This document shows, piece after piece, positions 1 to 11,334 of a stretch of 64,000 nucleotides of DNA; the stretch's first letter is position 1, and every line of letters starts with the position of its first letter. The stretch is from contig JALMGJ010000014.1 in the NCBI GenBank assembly GCA_023362775.1, positions 310,001 to 374,000 on the forward strand, in the 5' to 3' direction. The notes beneath the pieces were generated by a model. It made no database searches and was not told where the DNA came from. It saw only the letters and a list, made by a program, of their open reading frames with translations. This stretch comes from Charina bottae (Eukaryota; Chordata; Lepidosauria; Squamata; Charinaidae). The position numbers and the translations under genes were made by a program.

Positions 1-990
1 ACCAAACGTGCACTGATCAGGCAGGATCCCTTCTGTGGGTAGATAGGCAAGGCAGCATCTCATGGGTCAGTCACAGCTCTATCCCCCACATAAAGATCAC
101 CATCTTGCTCACATCAGGATTTGTTCACTCTAAACAATCCCAGTTAACAGAATCTTGGGACAAAGCCCCCTTCTGCTCTCGACGCTCCCTCCCCTGCCTC
201 TCCCAATGACAAAACTGAACTGGAAATCCAGAGTCTCCAAAGCCGTGGCTACATTCACCACATCCCAATTTGATGGACAGCTGAGGCACACAATTCATTC
301 TTTCTGGTTACACTAAGGAACTTTTGGTGGTCCGTTAAATATGCACAAGAAATCCAGGCAAGAAGCCAGAAACTCTGGTCTTCAGGGCCCTTTTCTGAAA
401 TGTGTGCCATTGGGAGACAGGGCCGTTGCTTTGCTTCTGAGATGGAATGCGATGCAAACGTTGAGAGAGAATAGAATGTGTCTAACTGGACAGAAATGAG
501 CAAACATCTGCATTTAAGCAGGAGTGGGGGTGGATGGAGAGGAACTGCTCTGGTCCCAGCGAATGCTGCTGTTTTACATGTTTTAAGAAGTCTGGTGTGG
601 AATCTGATGTTGCTCATGTCATGGAAAAGCTATGTGACCATTTTAAATCCACCAAAGTCCCAGGGGGAAAGAGAGGGCTAGCCAAGGTTTTGCCCGTTTC
701 AAGAGACGATGCTTGCTCATTCCAACATCCACTAGGATAGAGCGCAGCTTCTAGCTACCAGGTTGATTTTTTTCCAGCTGATATGATTTATATAATCGGC
801 ATCAATGAAGCTACATTATTAACACTAGCTTTAGTTTGTTTTGTTATTTCTACAGTAAATTGGTTATTTTGCAACAGTTAAATATGTACAAATTATATAT
901 ACGTAAAGCTAGATAAAATGAACTATTTGTCTGGTAATCTAATACCTCTTGTTTCTCGGGCCTGGTCCATGAAGCCTGGAAAGAATAGAT

Positions 991-995
<5 letters not shown>

Positions 996-1022
<27 letters not shown>
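996..1022. repeat. (CA)n microsatellite
   Basis: Thirteen uninterrupted AC/CA dinucleotides are visible inside the Ig4 intron. Confidence 0.95.
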
Positions 1023-2939
1023 AAGAATAATAAATTTTTTACATATGTTATTCTGTCCTTCCCCCAGCCCACCCCCTCACCCCCATTTCATTTACAACGG
1101 TTTATGCATCACCTTCATTCCGTGCACATGCAAAATCAAATTCAAGTAGGGCAGGATGTGCGAGGAATGGCACAGAAAGCTACCTCCATTCCCTAATATC
1201 CATCAGTTCTTTTAAAAAATGCAGAAACCAACTGGTCAAACGCTATAAAGCTACTGGAGGGTCACAGATGCTGGAGATTCAGTGCTTATATTTTGCCAAG
1301 CATTCAGGTTGTCCTTCAACCTGTTGCTTTCCCAACTTAATCTGCTGCAGTTAACGGAGTCCACAGTCAGCAAGCATGACACAAAGCCAGACACCCAAGA
1401 GACAAATGGGATGCTTGAGGGAGAGGAGGACCAAGTTGGCATGGCTACCCAAGGCTTCCGCAGAGTGGTCAATGCCAAGAGTGGGAACAAGGACTGCTAT
1501 CTCGCATGCCACATCCACAGCACCAGCTCCCCTAACAAACAAAAAATTGTCTCCTAACTTTGATTTAGAGGCTACTGAGAAGGGTGGGAAACTCCCCTCT
1601 CATCACCAGAGATGAATCCAGTCCATACTTCAAGTAACAGCCGCTCTAGAGATTCACATAGAAATTTCAATTCAATTAGTTGTGGATGGATATCTCGATG
1701 TTACAGCTCAATTCCATCATCTGAGGAAAAGGCCTTCAGGCTACATTATTTTAACAACACAAAATTGAAACAAAATCCATCCAAAGGGCCATTTGTGCTC
1801 AGCCCTGTCAGATGCGTCTCCCAAATACAACAAAGGGAACAAAACCAAGGGAAAAAAGGCATTATCTTCCTAAAAATAAGGAGCTGCTTGAAGTGTCAGC
1901 TATGAAGCCGAGAGTTCTGGGCTCAAGGAGCTCCTTGAGATAAACCATCTCTCAGTCTTCATAATGCTGACCCTAATTTTCAGAAGATACTACATAGGAA
2001 GCACTTCTAATATATAAAAACATGGTTTACATGCCAGCTATTTATTTTTTAAACTCTATTTATGTAGATAACTTTCACAGAATCCTGGCAGTTCTGAGAA
2101 AAAAGATGAGCTGGATTTTTGAAGATATTAAAAAAGGTATGCAATTTTTTTGATGGAGGCACTGCCAATCAGATGAGAGTTCAACACAAAAAGTGCCTTG
2201 AAATTATGTCTTACTTTACAAATAACCCTGGCAAATTTGAGTGGTAAAACATAAGTAACAATGCAGTTACATAGCAGAATCTTCCCCAAAGATCTTCTGG
2301 GAAGGAGAATTTTGCTCACTTGTACTATCAATGTTTTCCCCAAGTTTATAGGCTCTTTTTATAACATGACACCTGTATGACAGAGGTAATGTGACTTTTG
2401 AGAGTTTTATTAAAAGAATAATCATACAACATCCACCAGTTTTCCACCAACAGTGGTGGCAGAAACATTCAGCAATGAATTGCTACCCCAAGCAGCACAA
2501 TCAAAGCTCTGGCACTCTAGAAGATGTGGTTACCCACCTCTGCTCAATTCCTGAACCATTAATTTTAGATCAACACAGCTCAAAATAAGGGACTGGCCAT
2601 CCTGGAAACCTAAGATTTTCAATTTCATCTGGAGAGAAATTGCTTAAAGTGAGGATTGTTTGGCTTGGTCCTGCTAAAGCGTGCTTTTCATACGGTCTGA
2701 CAGTTGTCTTCAATATATGCAGGGGTCTGGTGTTTGGGAGGAAAGCAGGGGGATGACTGCCAAAAGTTTCATGAAAATGATCTGCCACATGCTCTCAGAT
2801 GAAGAGACCTTTTAAACTCAATGCCTTGTGCCAAACCAAAAGAGGTCAAAGAACGTTAGCATCAAGCAAAGATGGGAAAAATCTGCTGCTGGTGTTAAAC
2901 TTCATCAACTGGTAATTACAGTACATCTCCAGGGCACCA

Positions 2940-3085
2940 TGTTAGTAAAAGTAGTTGGTTAAGGAAGACCTGGGTTCAAGTCCCTATTTGAGCACTGAGT
3001 TCATCGGGTGACTTTGGGCCAGTCATTTATTTTCCAGTCCTATTTACCTTACAGGATTATTACTGCAAGGATAAAATTAAGGGAG
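2940..3085 (+). repeat. MIR-like CORE-SINE remnant
   Basis: The order of motifs matches the MIR/CORE-SINE core: a B-box-like GGTTCAAGTCCC, then GGGTGACTTTGGGCCAGTCA, then a run ending in CTTACAGGATTATTACTGCAAGGATAAAATTA-like sequence (3,049-3,079). The copy is diverged and no target-site duplication is obvious, as expected of an old insertion. Confidence 0.65.
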
Positions 3086-6034
3086 ATTCCCCCCTTCCCA
3101 TGAATGCTGACTTTGGCTCTCAAGAGAAAAGATGGGACAGAATGTAACAAAAAATAAAAAAATAAAATCACTGAGAAACAAAGGCGATTAGTTTGCATAG
3201 TGTGATAAACCAAACTTCCCTATCCTCTGCCATCCAGATTGGACCAAAACATCTGGAAGACACTAAATTGAGAAAGGCTGTAATAAATTGATCCCCTCTT
3301 CTTTCTTTTCTTTTTAAAGAGCCATTTATAATTGTTGCTATTTGTTTTGAGTATTGATAACCCCAAAGGCTCATTCATTATCATTCTGCTGCACTGCCTT
3401 TGGAACATAGGTTTCTGGTTTGCATTAACAAGAAAACTATAGCACAGACAACTGATAAATGCACAGAAGATAGTTGGCAATATACAAAGAATAAGAAAAC
3501 CAGAATAAAATGCAGAGGCCACATTTCTGAAAACAAAACAACAGCTGCAGCTCTGAACAGCATGCATCAAACAAGCCTTCCAGCCCACTGGTTCTATATA
3601 AGAAATTATCCTAAAGAAAAGGAACTTTCACAGTTCTTCAGTCTAGATTGTCCAACCATAGAGGTGAATGTTTCAAAAATAGTTAGCAGTTTTACAGCCA
3701 CTCCTTGAAGAGTCCTCTACAAAAAGGTAGTATTTTCATGGGAAAATGCCCATGTTGAACCTACATGCTACTTCATACTACTCTGTGTATGAAACGTGCC
3801 ATCCTTTCCCAGGTCATTAGTGCTGAAAGACTATGTGACTACCTTCCATTAAGCCAGGTCTACCCAGCTCAGGTCTACACCAGCCTTCCCTGAACTGATG
3901 TTGGACTATCACACCCATACACATATTCTGCAAGGGCAGGTAAGGCCGAACTCTACACTCTGGCAGTGTGGTCGTCTGGGTGCTCAGGTGTGAAACTTTC
4001 CTAATCCTAACTGGAATCAAAGGGATTCAACATGCAATTTCTACTACTGAGCTATGGTCCCATTTATTTCTTCTTGTGATTTCTGAAAACTAGATCTAAG
4101 AATGAGCCTTGCCAAAAAACGACCTTCGGCTGTTCGCATTAACATGCCACTGGTTGTAATACCATACTCCAATATCTTTCATCCTGTGTGCCATGATTGT
4201 CACGGTATAGTACAAAAGAGTGAGATGCATCTGGTGTACCAAAGAGCTTTTTCAAATGGTCACACTTCGGTTCCTTTTACAAATACAAAATAGCTTGCTT
4301 TCCCGGATCTCTCGTTCTGAGCACACCACCAGGCGTTGAAAATTCCATGCTATTCTAGGTCCGAAAAGCAATATCCCTTCCTATAGGCCATTTCATCAGG
4401 GGAATGACAGCATGCAAATAAGAAGATCATTGAAAAAGCAGAAAACTGTAACTCCATAATGATCTTTCTTAGATCAAAGATAAAGGAAAATAATATATAC
4501 CTGGAAATGCAAAAAAAGAGCCTGTTGGTCTATCAGGCCAAGGAACCACCCTGATCTGTAGGAAGCCCTCAAGAAGAGAGAGCACTTTCTCAGTATGCTG
4601 TGATGCATTTTTCGAGTTCCGAACTCAATTCCTCCCCTTTTTAATATTAGCATTAGTACAGAATTGTTGGATCTTGCAGCCACAGGACTTCAGATCTCCA
4701 CTCTCCTGTTCTGCAAATACCTGCCTTTCCCACAGGACCACGAGGGCCGGAGACAAAGCACCAATCCTGTTTGTGGGCTTGGTTTTTCTTTCCAAACTGC
4801 TAATTATTTTTGCCAGTAAGAACAAGAACAATTTCCAGAGGTGAGCAATGACAGGTAACAAGCAAACACAGAGGCAGCCATGGTTTTCGTGCCTAGAATT
4901 ATGTGCAGCGCAAGAGTACAAATGCAGGCGATCAAGAGAAAAGGGAAAAAGAACTGTAAACAAGCTAATTTTACTCCACCGAAGCTTTCCAGGATCCTTC
5001 TTATCCTTTGCCCCTCAGCCCCTCCTCCCCAAGGCAACGTATACATTTGGCAATAGCTGCTGGAATGACAGTGCACGCTGGAGCCAGAGCGCCAAAGATT
5101 GGAAATTCTCCCTATCCAGATGATTCCCCTGGCACGCCAGGTCATCCCTTGCCTGTCACAAGGCTCTTGGTCATTTCTTGATGGCGCAACTTCAACCCAC
5201 TCTTCAAAGACACTGACGGTTTATTAATTTGGTTAGGAGACTGGCATTAGTCCATTTTGAAATGCTAATTTCAAAGCAAGACCAAAAGGGCTATGAAAAA
5301 TAAGAAGGGCACGTCATGAGTTTGTCACTCTGATCTTCTGGGATGAAAAGCCATCATGACATCACATGGGTCATTTGCGCAATGACATCGTGAGACATGC
5401 GGTGTCACTTGGCCGCTTCCTTCTTGAGGACAGACTTGGGCCCTGCTAGTAATGGCGAGAGCAGCCCTTCTCCGCCCAAGGCCTGCTGAGTATGAGTCAG
5501 CCCCACGACTCTCTGCAGTAGCTAGACTCCACTCCCGACAGCCCCCCAGGCACACAAGGCCCGGGAGAAGCCCTGCTGTCTGTGCTGGGGCTCATGGCTT
5601 GCCACTTCACAGCACGGCTTCTCTGCGGCAGCCCTTCCCCTGCAGGAGAGACCTCTTTTGTAAGCCCCTTCTTAACAAATTTTGGCCTTCCCAAGCCACT
5701 AACTCCTCCTCCTGATTGTTAACTTTTGAATTGCTTTAAAAGCATTTTGGCGGGGAGGGGGCTGTCCCTGCTGGTCAGAATCCATCGCAGCAGTTCTGGT
5801 GAGCTTCCCCCGACAGGGGGGAACTGGCTGCTTTCCAGGATGATCACAAGCTACTTCTGATATTGGCTGAATGCAAATTACAGTTATCTATGCCTAACCC
5901 ACAGAGCTTTGGTTTCAGCGTGCAAAACTGCAGAACCAGGAGAATCCAGAGCCCTGGCCCATCTCCCCACCATCCTCGGTTTCTACTGCCTGGGGGGGTG
6001 GGGGTGGACAGTCAGGTCTAAGGGAAAGCCGTAC

Positions 6035-6177
6035 CTTCTCTTCACTGCTGATGTTTCGGGAAGAGGTCCTCCAAGTGATGGAGGGGATGGGATCCCCAGA
6101 GGCCTCGCAGGTCAGAATAATCTGGTCTTCCAGCTCCATTGCAGTTTTGTTCTCCACAAAAGTGATTTGAGGTTTTG
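6035..6177 (-). CDS. NCAM1: NCAM1 coding exon, first half of Ig4
   Basis: This exon encodes the start of the fourth immunoglobulin domain of neural cell adhesion molecule 1, a cell-surface glycoprotein that mediates homophilic adhesion. The 143-bp exon begins after a TTTAG acceptor and ends at AAG|GTACGG. It reads AKPQITFVENKTAMELEDQ, continues through ILTCEASGDPIPSITW with the first Ig4 cysteine, and ends NISSEEK. NKT and NIS are N-glycosylation sequons. The phase matches the preceding exon (G|CA makes alanine), and the exon ends on a codon boundary, as needed to accept the 30-bp VASE exon known in mammals. The residues fit NCAM1 rather than NCAM2. The partner cysteine is in the next exon, outside the window. 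Confidence 0.96.
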
Positions 6178-6761
6178 CTAAAGAAAGGGTACAAAAGAGA
6201 CACATCCCAGTTGATTTGGCAGTTGGAGATGGCAGGCCCCATCTCCTGGTAGCTCATTGTCAAGGAAGGAGTCCCTGATTTCTAAGAGGGCTGCCTACAA
6301 GTGTTATGTAAACCTAAGTGTCACCCTGTACGTGGTATCCAACTCTCAAGGATGGTTCAGCTTTGCCATAGCAACAGCAGTGCAGGAGTTAAGAGGCAAC
6401 GGACTGGCACAATCCAGCCAAACCGGAAAGTAATGTCAGAGTACTTCTTCTCCAGGGCTGAAAGGCATGAGGGTGTGCTCTAAATTCTCTCACTGAAATC
6501 AGTGAGACATAAACATGCTTATTTATTCTAATTTGAGTTCTTTTCCCACCCTTCATAAGCTTAGATGGTTCATATCCTTGGATTACCTTTTCACATTATG
6601 GCTAGATGAGAACATAAGTGTTTTTCTTAGATTACTATTAATTAATTTTATTCAAATTATTTTTAAGTGCCATATGATCCAATAATACATAAAGTGAATT
6701 TGCATATGTTGGCACATTCTGCATATTTGAATGGATCAAAATTAAATGCGGGATAAAAACT

Positions 6762-6793
6762 AAACAAACAAACAAACAAACAAACAAACAAAC
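6762..6793. repeat. (AAAC)n microsatellite
   Basis: Eight consecutive AAAC units lie in the Ig3-Ig4 intron. Confidence 0.95.
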
Positions 6794-6869
6794 ATTTTTG
6801 TCATCTGTTTCAGAAAACAGCAATAAAGCTACGCAGCATTGGGGAATTCACTAGGCACAGTCCTTAGGC

Positions 6870-7140
6870 CAGCCTTTCTCAACTTTTTGACCCTCAGGGA
6901 ACCCCTGCACATTCAGGCTCAAATATAGGTTAGAAGTTACAAGATTATTATATTTGTTAGGCCTGTATATATGCATTAACAGTGTTCTTAAACTAAAAAT
7001 AAAGGATGAAACTTACCTCTTTAATGTGAAGTTGCCCAAATTTGAAATATTTTTAAAAATAAATTGCGATCTCCCAGGGAACCCCTGGTGATCTCTTGCG
7101 GAACCCTAGGGTGCCACAGAACCCTGGTTGAGAAACCCTG
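6870..7140. mobile_element. Non-autonomous hAT transposon (Charlie-like MITE)
   Basis: The ends form imperfect terminal inverted repeats: CAGCCTTTCTCAACTTTTTG at the left, and the right end read on the minus strand starts CAGGGTTTCTCAACCAGGGT. The flanks are CCTTAGGC (6,862-6,869) and CCTTAGCC (7,141-7,148), an 8-bp duplication with one mismatch, which is the size expected of hAT elements. The interior is non-coding and 271 bp long. Confidence 0.85.
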
Positions 7141-7351
7141 CCTTAGCCTTTCAGACCTTTCTTTGTAGCCCTAAGGAATAGAAACTTTAAAAAGACATGG
7201 ACACGTGTTGGGGAACCTACCTGAAAATATTCAAATTCAGTTCTACCCTTGACTTGCTAGTGGATAATCAAGTCCAACTCATGGGGGCCTGATTTTGAGC
7301 AATGAAGAAAGCAAAAAGAGAGGCTGAAAGCTCTCTGTCAGAACCGCTTAC

Positions 7352-7521
7352 CGAAGACTTTGAGGTGTACAGTGGCATCGCGTTCTCCAGCTTTATTCTC
7401 AGCAATGCACATGTACTCCGCCTCGTCATTCTTCTCCACCCTGCGGATGGTCAGCTCAGAGCCGTCATAACTGAAGCCGTATTTTTCATCCTCCTCCCCT
7501 CGTTCTATTGATTCCCCGTCC
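7352..7521 (-). CDS. NCAM1: NCAM1 coding exon, second half of Ig3
   Basis: This 170-bp exon completes the third Ig domain of NCAM1. It starts after CCTGCAG and ends at TTCG|GTAAGC. Joined to the exon at 7,826-7,943 it restores the lysine of WTK, then reads DGESIERGEEDEKYGFSYDG, SELTIRRVEKNDEAEYMCIA, ENKAGERDATVHLKVF. The DEAEYxC motif carries the second Ig3 cysteine, and the final G pairs with CA of the next exon. The sequence is close to bird and mammal NCAM1. The +-strand open frame across this interval (7,302-7,511) is an antisense shadow. Confidence 0.96.
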
Positions 7522-7825
7522 CTGCAGGAGAGGAAGCACGTGGGCAGAAATGGACGTTACCTGGGAGTCTGGCACGGGGAAATCTGCTTGTCTGTGTATA
7601 CAATTTAGAAGCTGCCTGACTCCTAATGACTCTGGAAGGCTTACAATTAAAACGAAGCTACTATAAGAAAAACATCCTGTTCCTCAAATTTTGATGCAAG
7701 TTAATTTTGGTCAAGGCATGGTTATAAGCCCCTGGGATCCCCTGGTCCTCTGTAGTGCTAAGACCCACTAGCACCATGGTAACGAGCAACAACCCCCCCC
7801 CAACACACACGCAAACACATCTTAC

Positions 7826-7943
7826 TTGGTCCAGCTGATGACTGGCTCTGGGAAGCCATCGGCATCACACACCAGTTTGACTGACTGGCTGAGATTTGCA
7901 GTGGCATTGACTGTGCCCTGCCGAGAGCGAACAGTGGGAGGCA
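7826..7943 (-). CDS. NCAM1: NCAM1 coding exon, first half of Ig3
   Basis: This 118-bp exon follows a pyrimidine-rich acceptor (TTTCTTTCAG) and ends ACCAA|GTAAG. It encodes VPPTVRSRQGTVNATANLSQ followed by SVKLVCDADGFPEPVISWTK, giving the first Ig3 cysteine and the tryptophan of the Ig fold. Both NAT and NLS are N-glycosylation sequons. Its first two bases complete the valine begun by the preceding exon. The VPP motif marks the Ig2-Ig3 linker known from NCAM1. The intron to the next exon is only 304 bp and holds nothing notable beyond a C-run and a CA-rich patch. Confidence 0.96.
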
Positions 7944-9157
7944 CTGAAAGAAAGGAGGAAAGTGAAATTAGGCATGCGTTCCTTCAATGGCAGAAGAGGG
8001 GGAACAGTTAAGCAGGCTAATTTTGTGCATCTCTTCTATCTTATTTCTTGGCTCTTTTCTTTCGATTACTGGAAGGTAACCCAATTCCAATAGGCTGACT
8101 ACCATAGAATTTGTGGGCAACAGCTCTTCCTTTCCACTAAGCTCCATCTTCTGAATCAGCCATATTTCTACTTGCTGAAATAAAAACACACACAAATCCA
8201 GAAACATGTCCAAAGAACCATCTGTTACTTTAATGTTTGTTAGTGTTATATTGGACTTTCCGCATTTGACTGCTTAAAGACATAATTAATGCAGAACACA
8301 ACAGAAGAAATAAAACTTTTAGAGTTCAGAATGCTTTCCCTGAAAATGATGCCCATTTTAATTGCTCAGGTTTGTGCGATTGGCTGTCAGAGTCCTAAAG
8401 CTACACATTCACACTTTTATGACTTCACTCTCGGTTACGGAGCATCAATCCATGTGTGTATTTGGCAGTGGCAGCAGTTAAGAGGTTGAATAACTTAAAT
8501 GTTTAAATGTTCAGGATGGTAGTTGATCAGCTCACAGAAGCAGAAAGCACAAACACACAACTGGCTCCTTCCTACAATGGTGGCCAGGGACTTGAGGAAC
8601 ATGACCTGCTTTTCATACAATAACCACCTGTGAACAGCTTGCAAACCCTTTTTGTGTCTTTCACAAAAGATACCCAATGAGTTTGCAAACCCTTCGCAGG
8701 TCACTGTGGTGCGAAAAGCAGGCCAACCAGTCCCAAGGAACAAGTTGCAGAGGAGGACTGTTCACAATTTCTTCTAGCTGCCCCGGAATGCATTATCATG
8801 GGATGACAGCTGCTGAACTAGATAAAGTATCTTCAGGTCTGTCCACAGCTCAGAAGGGGTAAAATAAAAAATAAATTTCCTCTCTTTCTATGATTTCAAC
8901 ACTGCCAAATAAGTTTTGCATTCAAATTTTAATTAGCGAACAGAAAGAAATTACTTGTCAGCTAGCAATCCGCCCTCCTCCCCAACCTGATGTTCTCCAA
9001 ATGTATTATCACAGGCAAGCAGAGACATGCTGGCTTGGAACTGTGGGAGTCGTAGCCTCAGCCATCTGGAGGACACTGGACTTCAGAGACCTGAAAGGAA
9101 TGGACAATACCGGTGCAGCGGCCAACACTCACGTTCCTTCTAATGCAAGTTCCTCAC
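7944..9157 (-). other. NCAM1: NCAM1 intron between Ig2 and Ig3
   Basis: This 1,214-bp GT-AG intron contains a degraded hAT-like patch at about 8,979-9,085 (GGGAGTCGTAGCC and CCATCTGGAGGACACTGGA motifs, as in common amniote hAT MITEs). No other feature is recognisable. Confidence 0.85.
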
Positions 9158-9295
9158 CATTCACGATGATTCGGATATCTCTGAAGTCAATCTCTCCCCG
9201 GGCCAAGATCCTCCCTTCACAGCGATACATGCCCTCGTCTGTTTTCTTTATCCCACTGATCTGTAGGTAATTATTGCTCAACACAACAAACCTCA
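9158..9295 (-). CDS. NCAM1: NCAM1 coding exon, second half of Ig2
   Basis: This 138-bp exon encodes [46 protein letters not shown], finishing the second Ig domain. The acceptor is CTTCCAG|TGAGG and the donor AATG|GTGAGG. The [16 protein letters not shown] block with the second Ig2 cysteine is highly characteristic of NCAM family members, and [13 protein letters not shown] points to NCAM1. Ig2 packs against Ig1 of a partner molecule in the known homophilic dimer. Phases on both sides match the neighbouring exons. Confidence 0.97.
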
Positions 9296-9683
9296 CTGGA
9301 AGGAATGGAACAGAAAAGTTGACAGACACAGGCTTGGCTCTTGGGAGCCAGCTCCAATTCTTCATCTTGGGCAAGCTTCATAATGTAACACATGTACTCC
9401 CTCCTTCATTACCAATGAAAATAGCTTCCTGGATAGAGCAAGTCCAATCAAACCAACCATAGCTATTGAACTCAGCCTACAGTTTGTATCACAGTTTAAG
9501 CCTGACTCATCAGTAATTACACTGGCAGCTTCACGCTAGCGGTTCAGTCTTTACCCATTCTGGTGCTTTCCTCCCACAAACTAAGCTAGAGCATTACAGT
9601 AAAGTTATCTGTAGGTCTTCCCCCACCCTCAAAACACGTGTGTGCGTACGCACACACACACGCACATACACATGCATACTCAC
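9296..9683 (-). other. NCAM1: NCAM1 intron within Ig2
   Basis: This 388-bp GT-AG intron carries a short, impure CA repeat at about 9,648-9,678 next to the donor. Nothing else is recognised. Confidence 0.9.
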
Positions 9684-9827
9684 CATCTTTTTTAAGGACA
9701 ACATCCCTGCCCATGTGCTTCCACATAATACTGGGAGGCAGTGAGGAGACAATATCACAGACAATAACCGCATCTTCTCCTTCTTTGAACTCCTGTGGGC
9801 TGGGGGCATTTTTGAAGGTCAGCTTCT
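9684..9827 (-). CDS. NCAM1: NCAM1 coding exon, first half of Ig2 with heparin-binding segment
   Basis: This 144-bp exon encodes QKLTFKNAPSPQEFKEGEDA, VIVCDIVSSLPPSIMWKHMG, RDVVLKKD. It carries the first Ig2 cysteine and core tryptophan. The acceptor is TTTCCAG|AG, where C|AG completes a glutamine, and the donor is GATG|GTGAGT. The basic stretch after the tryptophan is the heparin/heparan-sulfate-binding region known in NCAM1. Here it reads KHMGRD, whereas mammal and chicken NCAM1 have KHKGRD as I recall them, so one basic residue is replaced by methionine. The rest of the basic cluster (R, KK and the next exon's R) is kept. Confidence 0.97.
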
Positions 9828-10354
9828 CTGGAAAGCAGACATAGGGCAAAGGGAAGAGTAAATCCTGAGCCTTTCAGAGTTCATGCAGCAAACATGCTAG
9901 GCAGATGGGGAGAGGTTCTGCTCTTGCAAGAAGGAAGATGAAAAGAGGCCTTGCAAGAGAGCAAAGGGCTACTGGGGCAAACGAATAGCTAAACCATGAG
10001 GCTGCTAATGGGTGCGTGATCCCTTATCACTTCTCCCTATCCTGGAAGTTCTGCCTTGTCAAATACCTGACATGAAGCTAAAAGAAGTACACAAAACTGC
10101 AGCTCATTAACCTTAATCAAAAATTGATGAATTGAAAATGCACATCTCCGAAGTGAGGGTTGGACTTCCTTATCTAAATCAGCTACCAATTTCAGAAACT
10201 ACTCTGTTGGGAGGAGGCAGAATTTACATACCCACCACAGAAGCTGCTTTGCACCTCTTCTTGCGGTGTTCTATGGGGCAGAATTCCTTACAGAGGGGAA
10301 ACGTGTTCTCTCATTTCCTACCCCTATCCTTCCTTCTCCAGCCCAACCACTTAC
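9828..10354 (-). other. NCAM1: NCAM1 intron between Ig1 and Ig2
   Basis: This 527-bp GT-AG intron shows no repeat or conserved element that I recognise. Confidence 0.9.
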
Positions 10355-10567
10355 GAAAGATCTTCACGTTGAGAGTGGCCTCCTCCTCCCCTTCCTCGCT
10401 GGAGACCATACATTTGTAGATGCCGGCGTCATCAATGTTAGCATTATAGATGGTGAGAGTAGAAGAGTCTTCTGAGCGGACCACAGAAATGTGCTGTTGG
10501 TTTGTCGTCAGCTTCTCACCATTGGGGGCAAACCAAAAGATTTCTTTGGATTTGGCATCACCAGTCA
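10355..10567 (-). CDS. NCAM1: NCAM1 coding exon, second half of Ig1
   Basis: This 213-bp exon encodes VTGDAKSKEIFWFAPNGEKL, TTNQQHISVVRSEDSSTLTI, YNANIDDAGIYKCMVSSEEG, EEEATLNVKIF. It completes Ig1 with its tryptophan and second cysteine. The acceptor is GGTTTCAG|TGACTGG and the donor TTTC|GTAAGT. YNANIDDAGIYKC is a signature of NCAM1, and its first tyrosine is the Ig1 residue that contacts Ig2 in the known homophilic dimer. From memory the mammalian exon is two codons longer, the missing codons falling in the DDSSS and EDGSE loops; both are in-frame length changes. Confidence 0.97.
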
Positions 10568-10740
10568 CTGAAACCAAGGAAGAAGTTCGAGCATAAGCAT
10601 GGGCATCTGCTGGGGATGTGTATGCGTGATACTGAGAGCCCGTCAAGGTAGACCAGACCAGACCACACCAAAGTCATGTAGGCCAATACTACTTTTATTG
10701 TAAAGACAGAGGAACAGAATCTTGCAAGTCTGAATACCCA

Positions 10741-10800
10741 TTTATTTATTTATTTATTTAGATTTATTGGCTGCCCAACTCCAGTGGACTCTGGACTTCC
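10741..10800 (-). repeat. Minus-strand CR1/L2-type LINE 3' tail with (TTTA)n
   Basis: Read on the minus strand, a short GGGCAGCCAATAAAT end is followed by AAAT units. This is the terminal layout of squamate CR1/L2-type LINE copies (compare 44,370-44,437). Only the extreme 3' end can be recognised. Confidence 0.55.
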
Positions 10801-10932
10801 TCCCACCTCCCTTTATTTTCTTGAGAACTAGGGAGGGTCTTGTCTGAGATGTTTTCTCAGGTTACATTTCTGCCCCAGACTCAGCCCTCTTTTATCTGAC
10901 AGCTAACTCAGCTATTGCATAAGAAGAAGGTA

Positions 10933-10990
10933 TAGCTCTATTCAGTGGGCTTACTTCCAGGTAAGACTGCATAGGATTCCTCCCATAGGT
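10933..10990 (+). repeat. Dispersed repeat fragment, also present inverted at 19,994-20,075
   Basis: The motif TTACTTCCAGGTAAGACTGC followed by ATAGGATT is matched in reverse complement at 19,994-20,075 (AATCCTATGCAAGCTTACTT then GGAAGTGAGT). The family is common in amniote genomes, but I cannot name it. Confidence 0.5.
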
Positions 10991-11334
10991 TCAACACCTG
11001 ATTGAACTGTGCAGTTCTATAATTCTTCTGGAAAAGGTTATAGCATCTTTGTGCCTGTAGTCTTCACACAAAATTGGTAGAATGAGAGCAAGGTTAAACT
11101 CAGAGAATGTCTTCTCAGTTGTTTCTTTTCAACACTTGTTGAATTCAGAGTGAGGAACGAAAACATTCAGATGTATGGGAATAAACAGGCCTACAAAGGT
11201 AAAAATCAATGCCCAACATAAGACTCCAGGAAGCAGGTGACTGTTAACATCCTAAGGCAGCACTCCACAATTTGATGGTGTTCTCCAGATAATTCCTTCA
11301 ATTGTCAACACATTTGGAAGTCATCAAAGAAAAC

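Larger units (their letters stand above)
1..6034 (-). other. NCAM1: NCAM1 intron inside the Ig4 domain (partial)
   Basis: This stretch lies 3' of the exon at 6,035-6,177 on the minus strand, so it is the intron that splits Ig4. In mammals a 30-bp alternative exon (VASE) sits in this intron. I looked for a minus-strand stretch encoding its known peptide and did not find one, nor the second half of Ig4, so both may lie beyond position 1. The block holds a CA repeat, one old MIR-like SINE and a degraded hAT-like scrap near 3,889-3,925. The other open frames have no recognisable protein and no supporting splice sites. Confidence 0.75.
6178..7351 (-). other. NCAM1: NCAM1 intron between Ig3 and Ig4
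   Basis: This 1,174-bp GT-AG intron lies between the second Ig3 exon and the first Ig4 exon. It contains an AAAC microsatellite and a hAT MITE; I see nothing else recognisable. Confidence 0.9.

Noticed and set aside
7302..7511. Plus-strand frames over NCAM1 exons (also near 5,909-6,181 and 9,638-9,844)
   Set aside because: They are antisense shadows of the conserved minus-strand exons.
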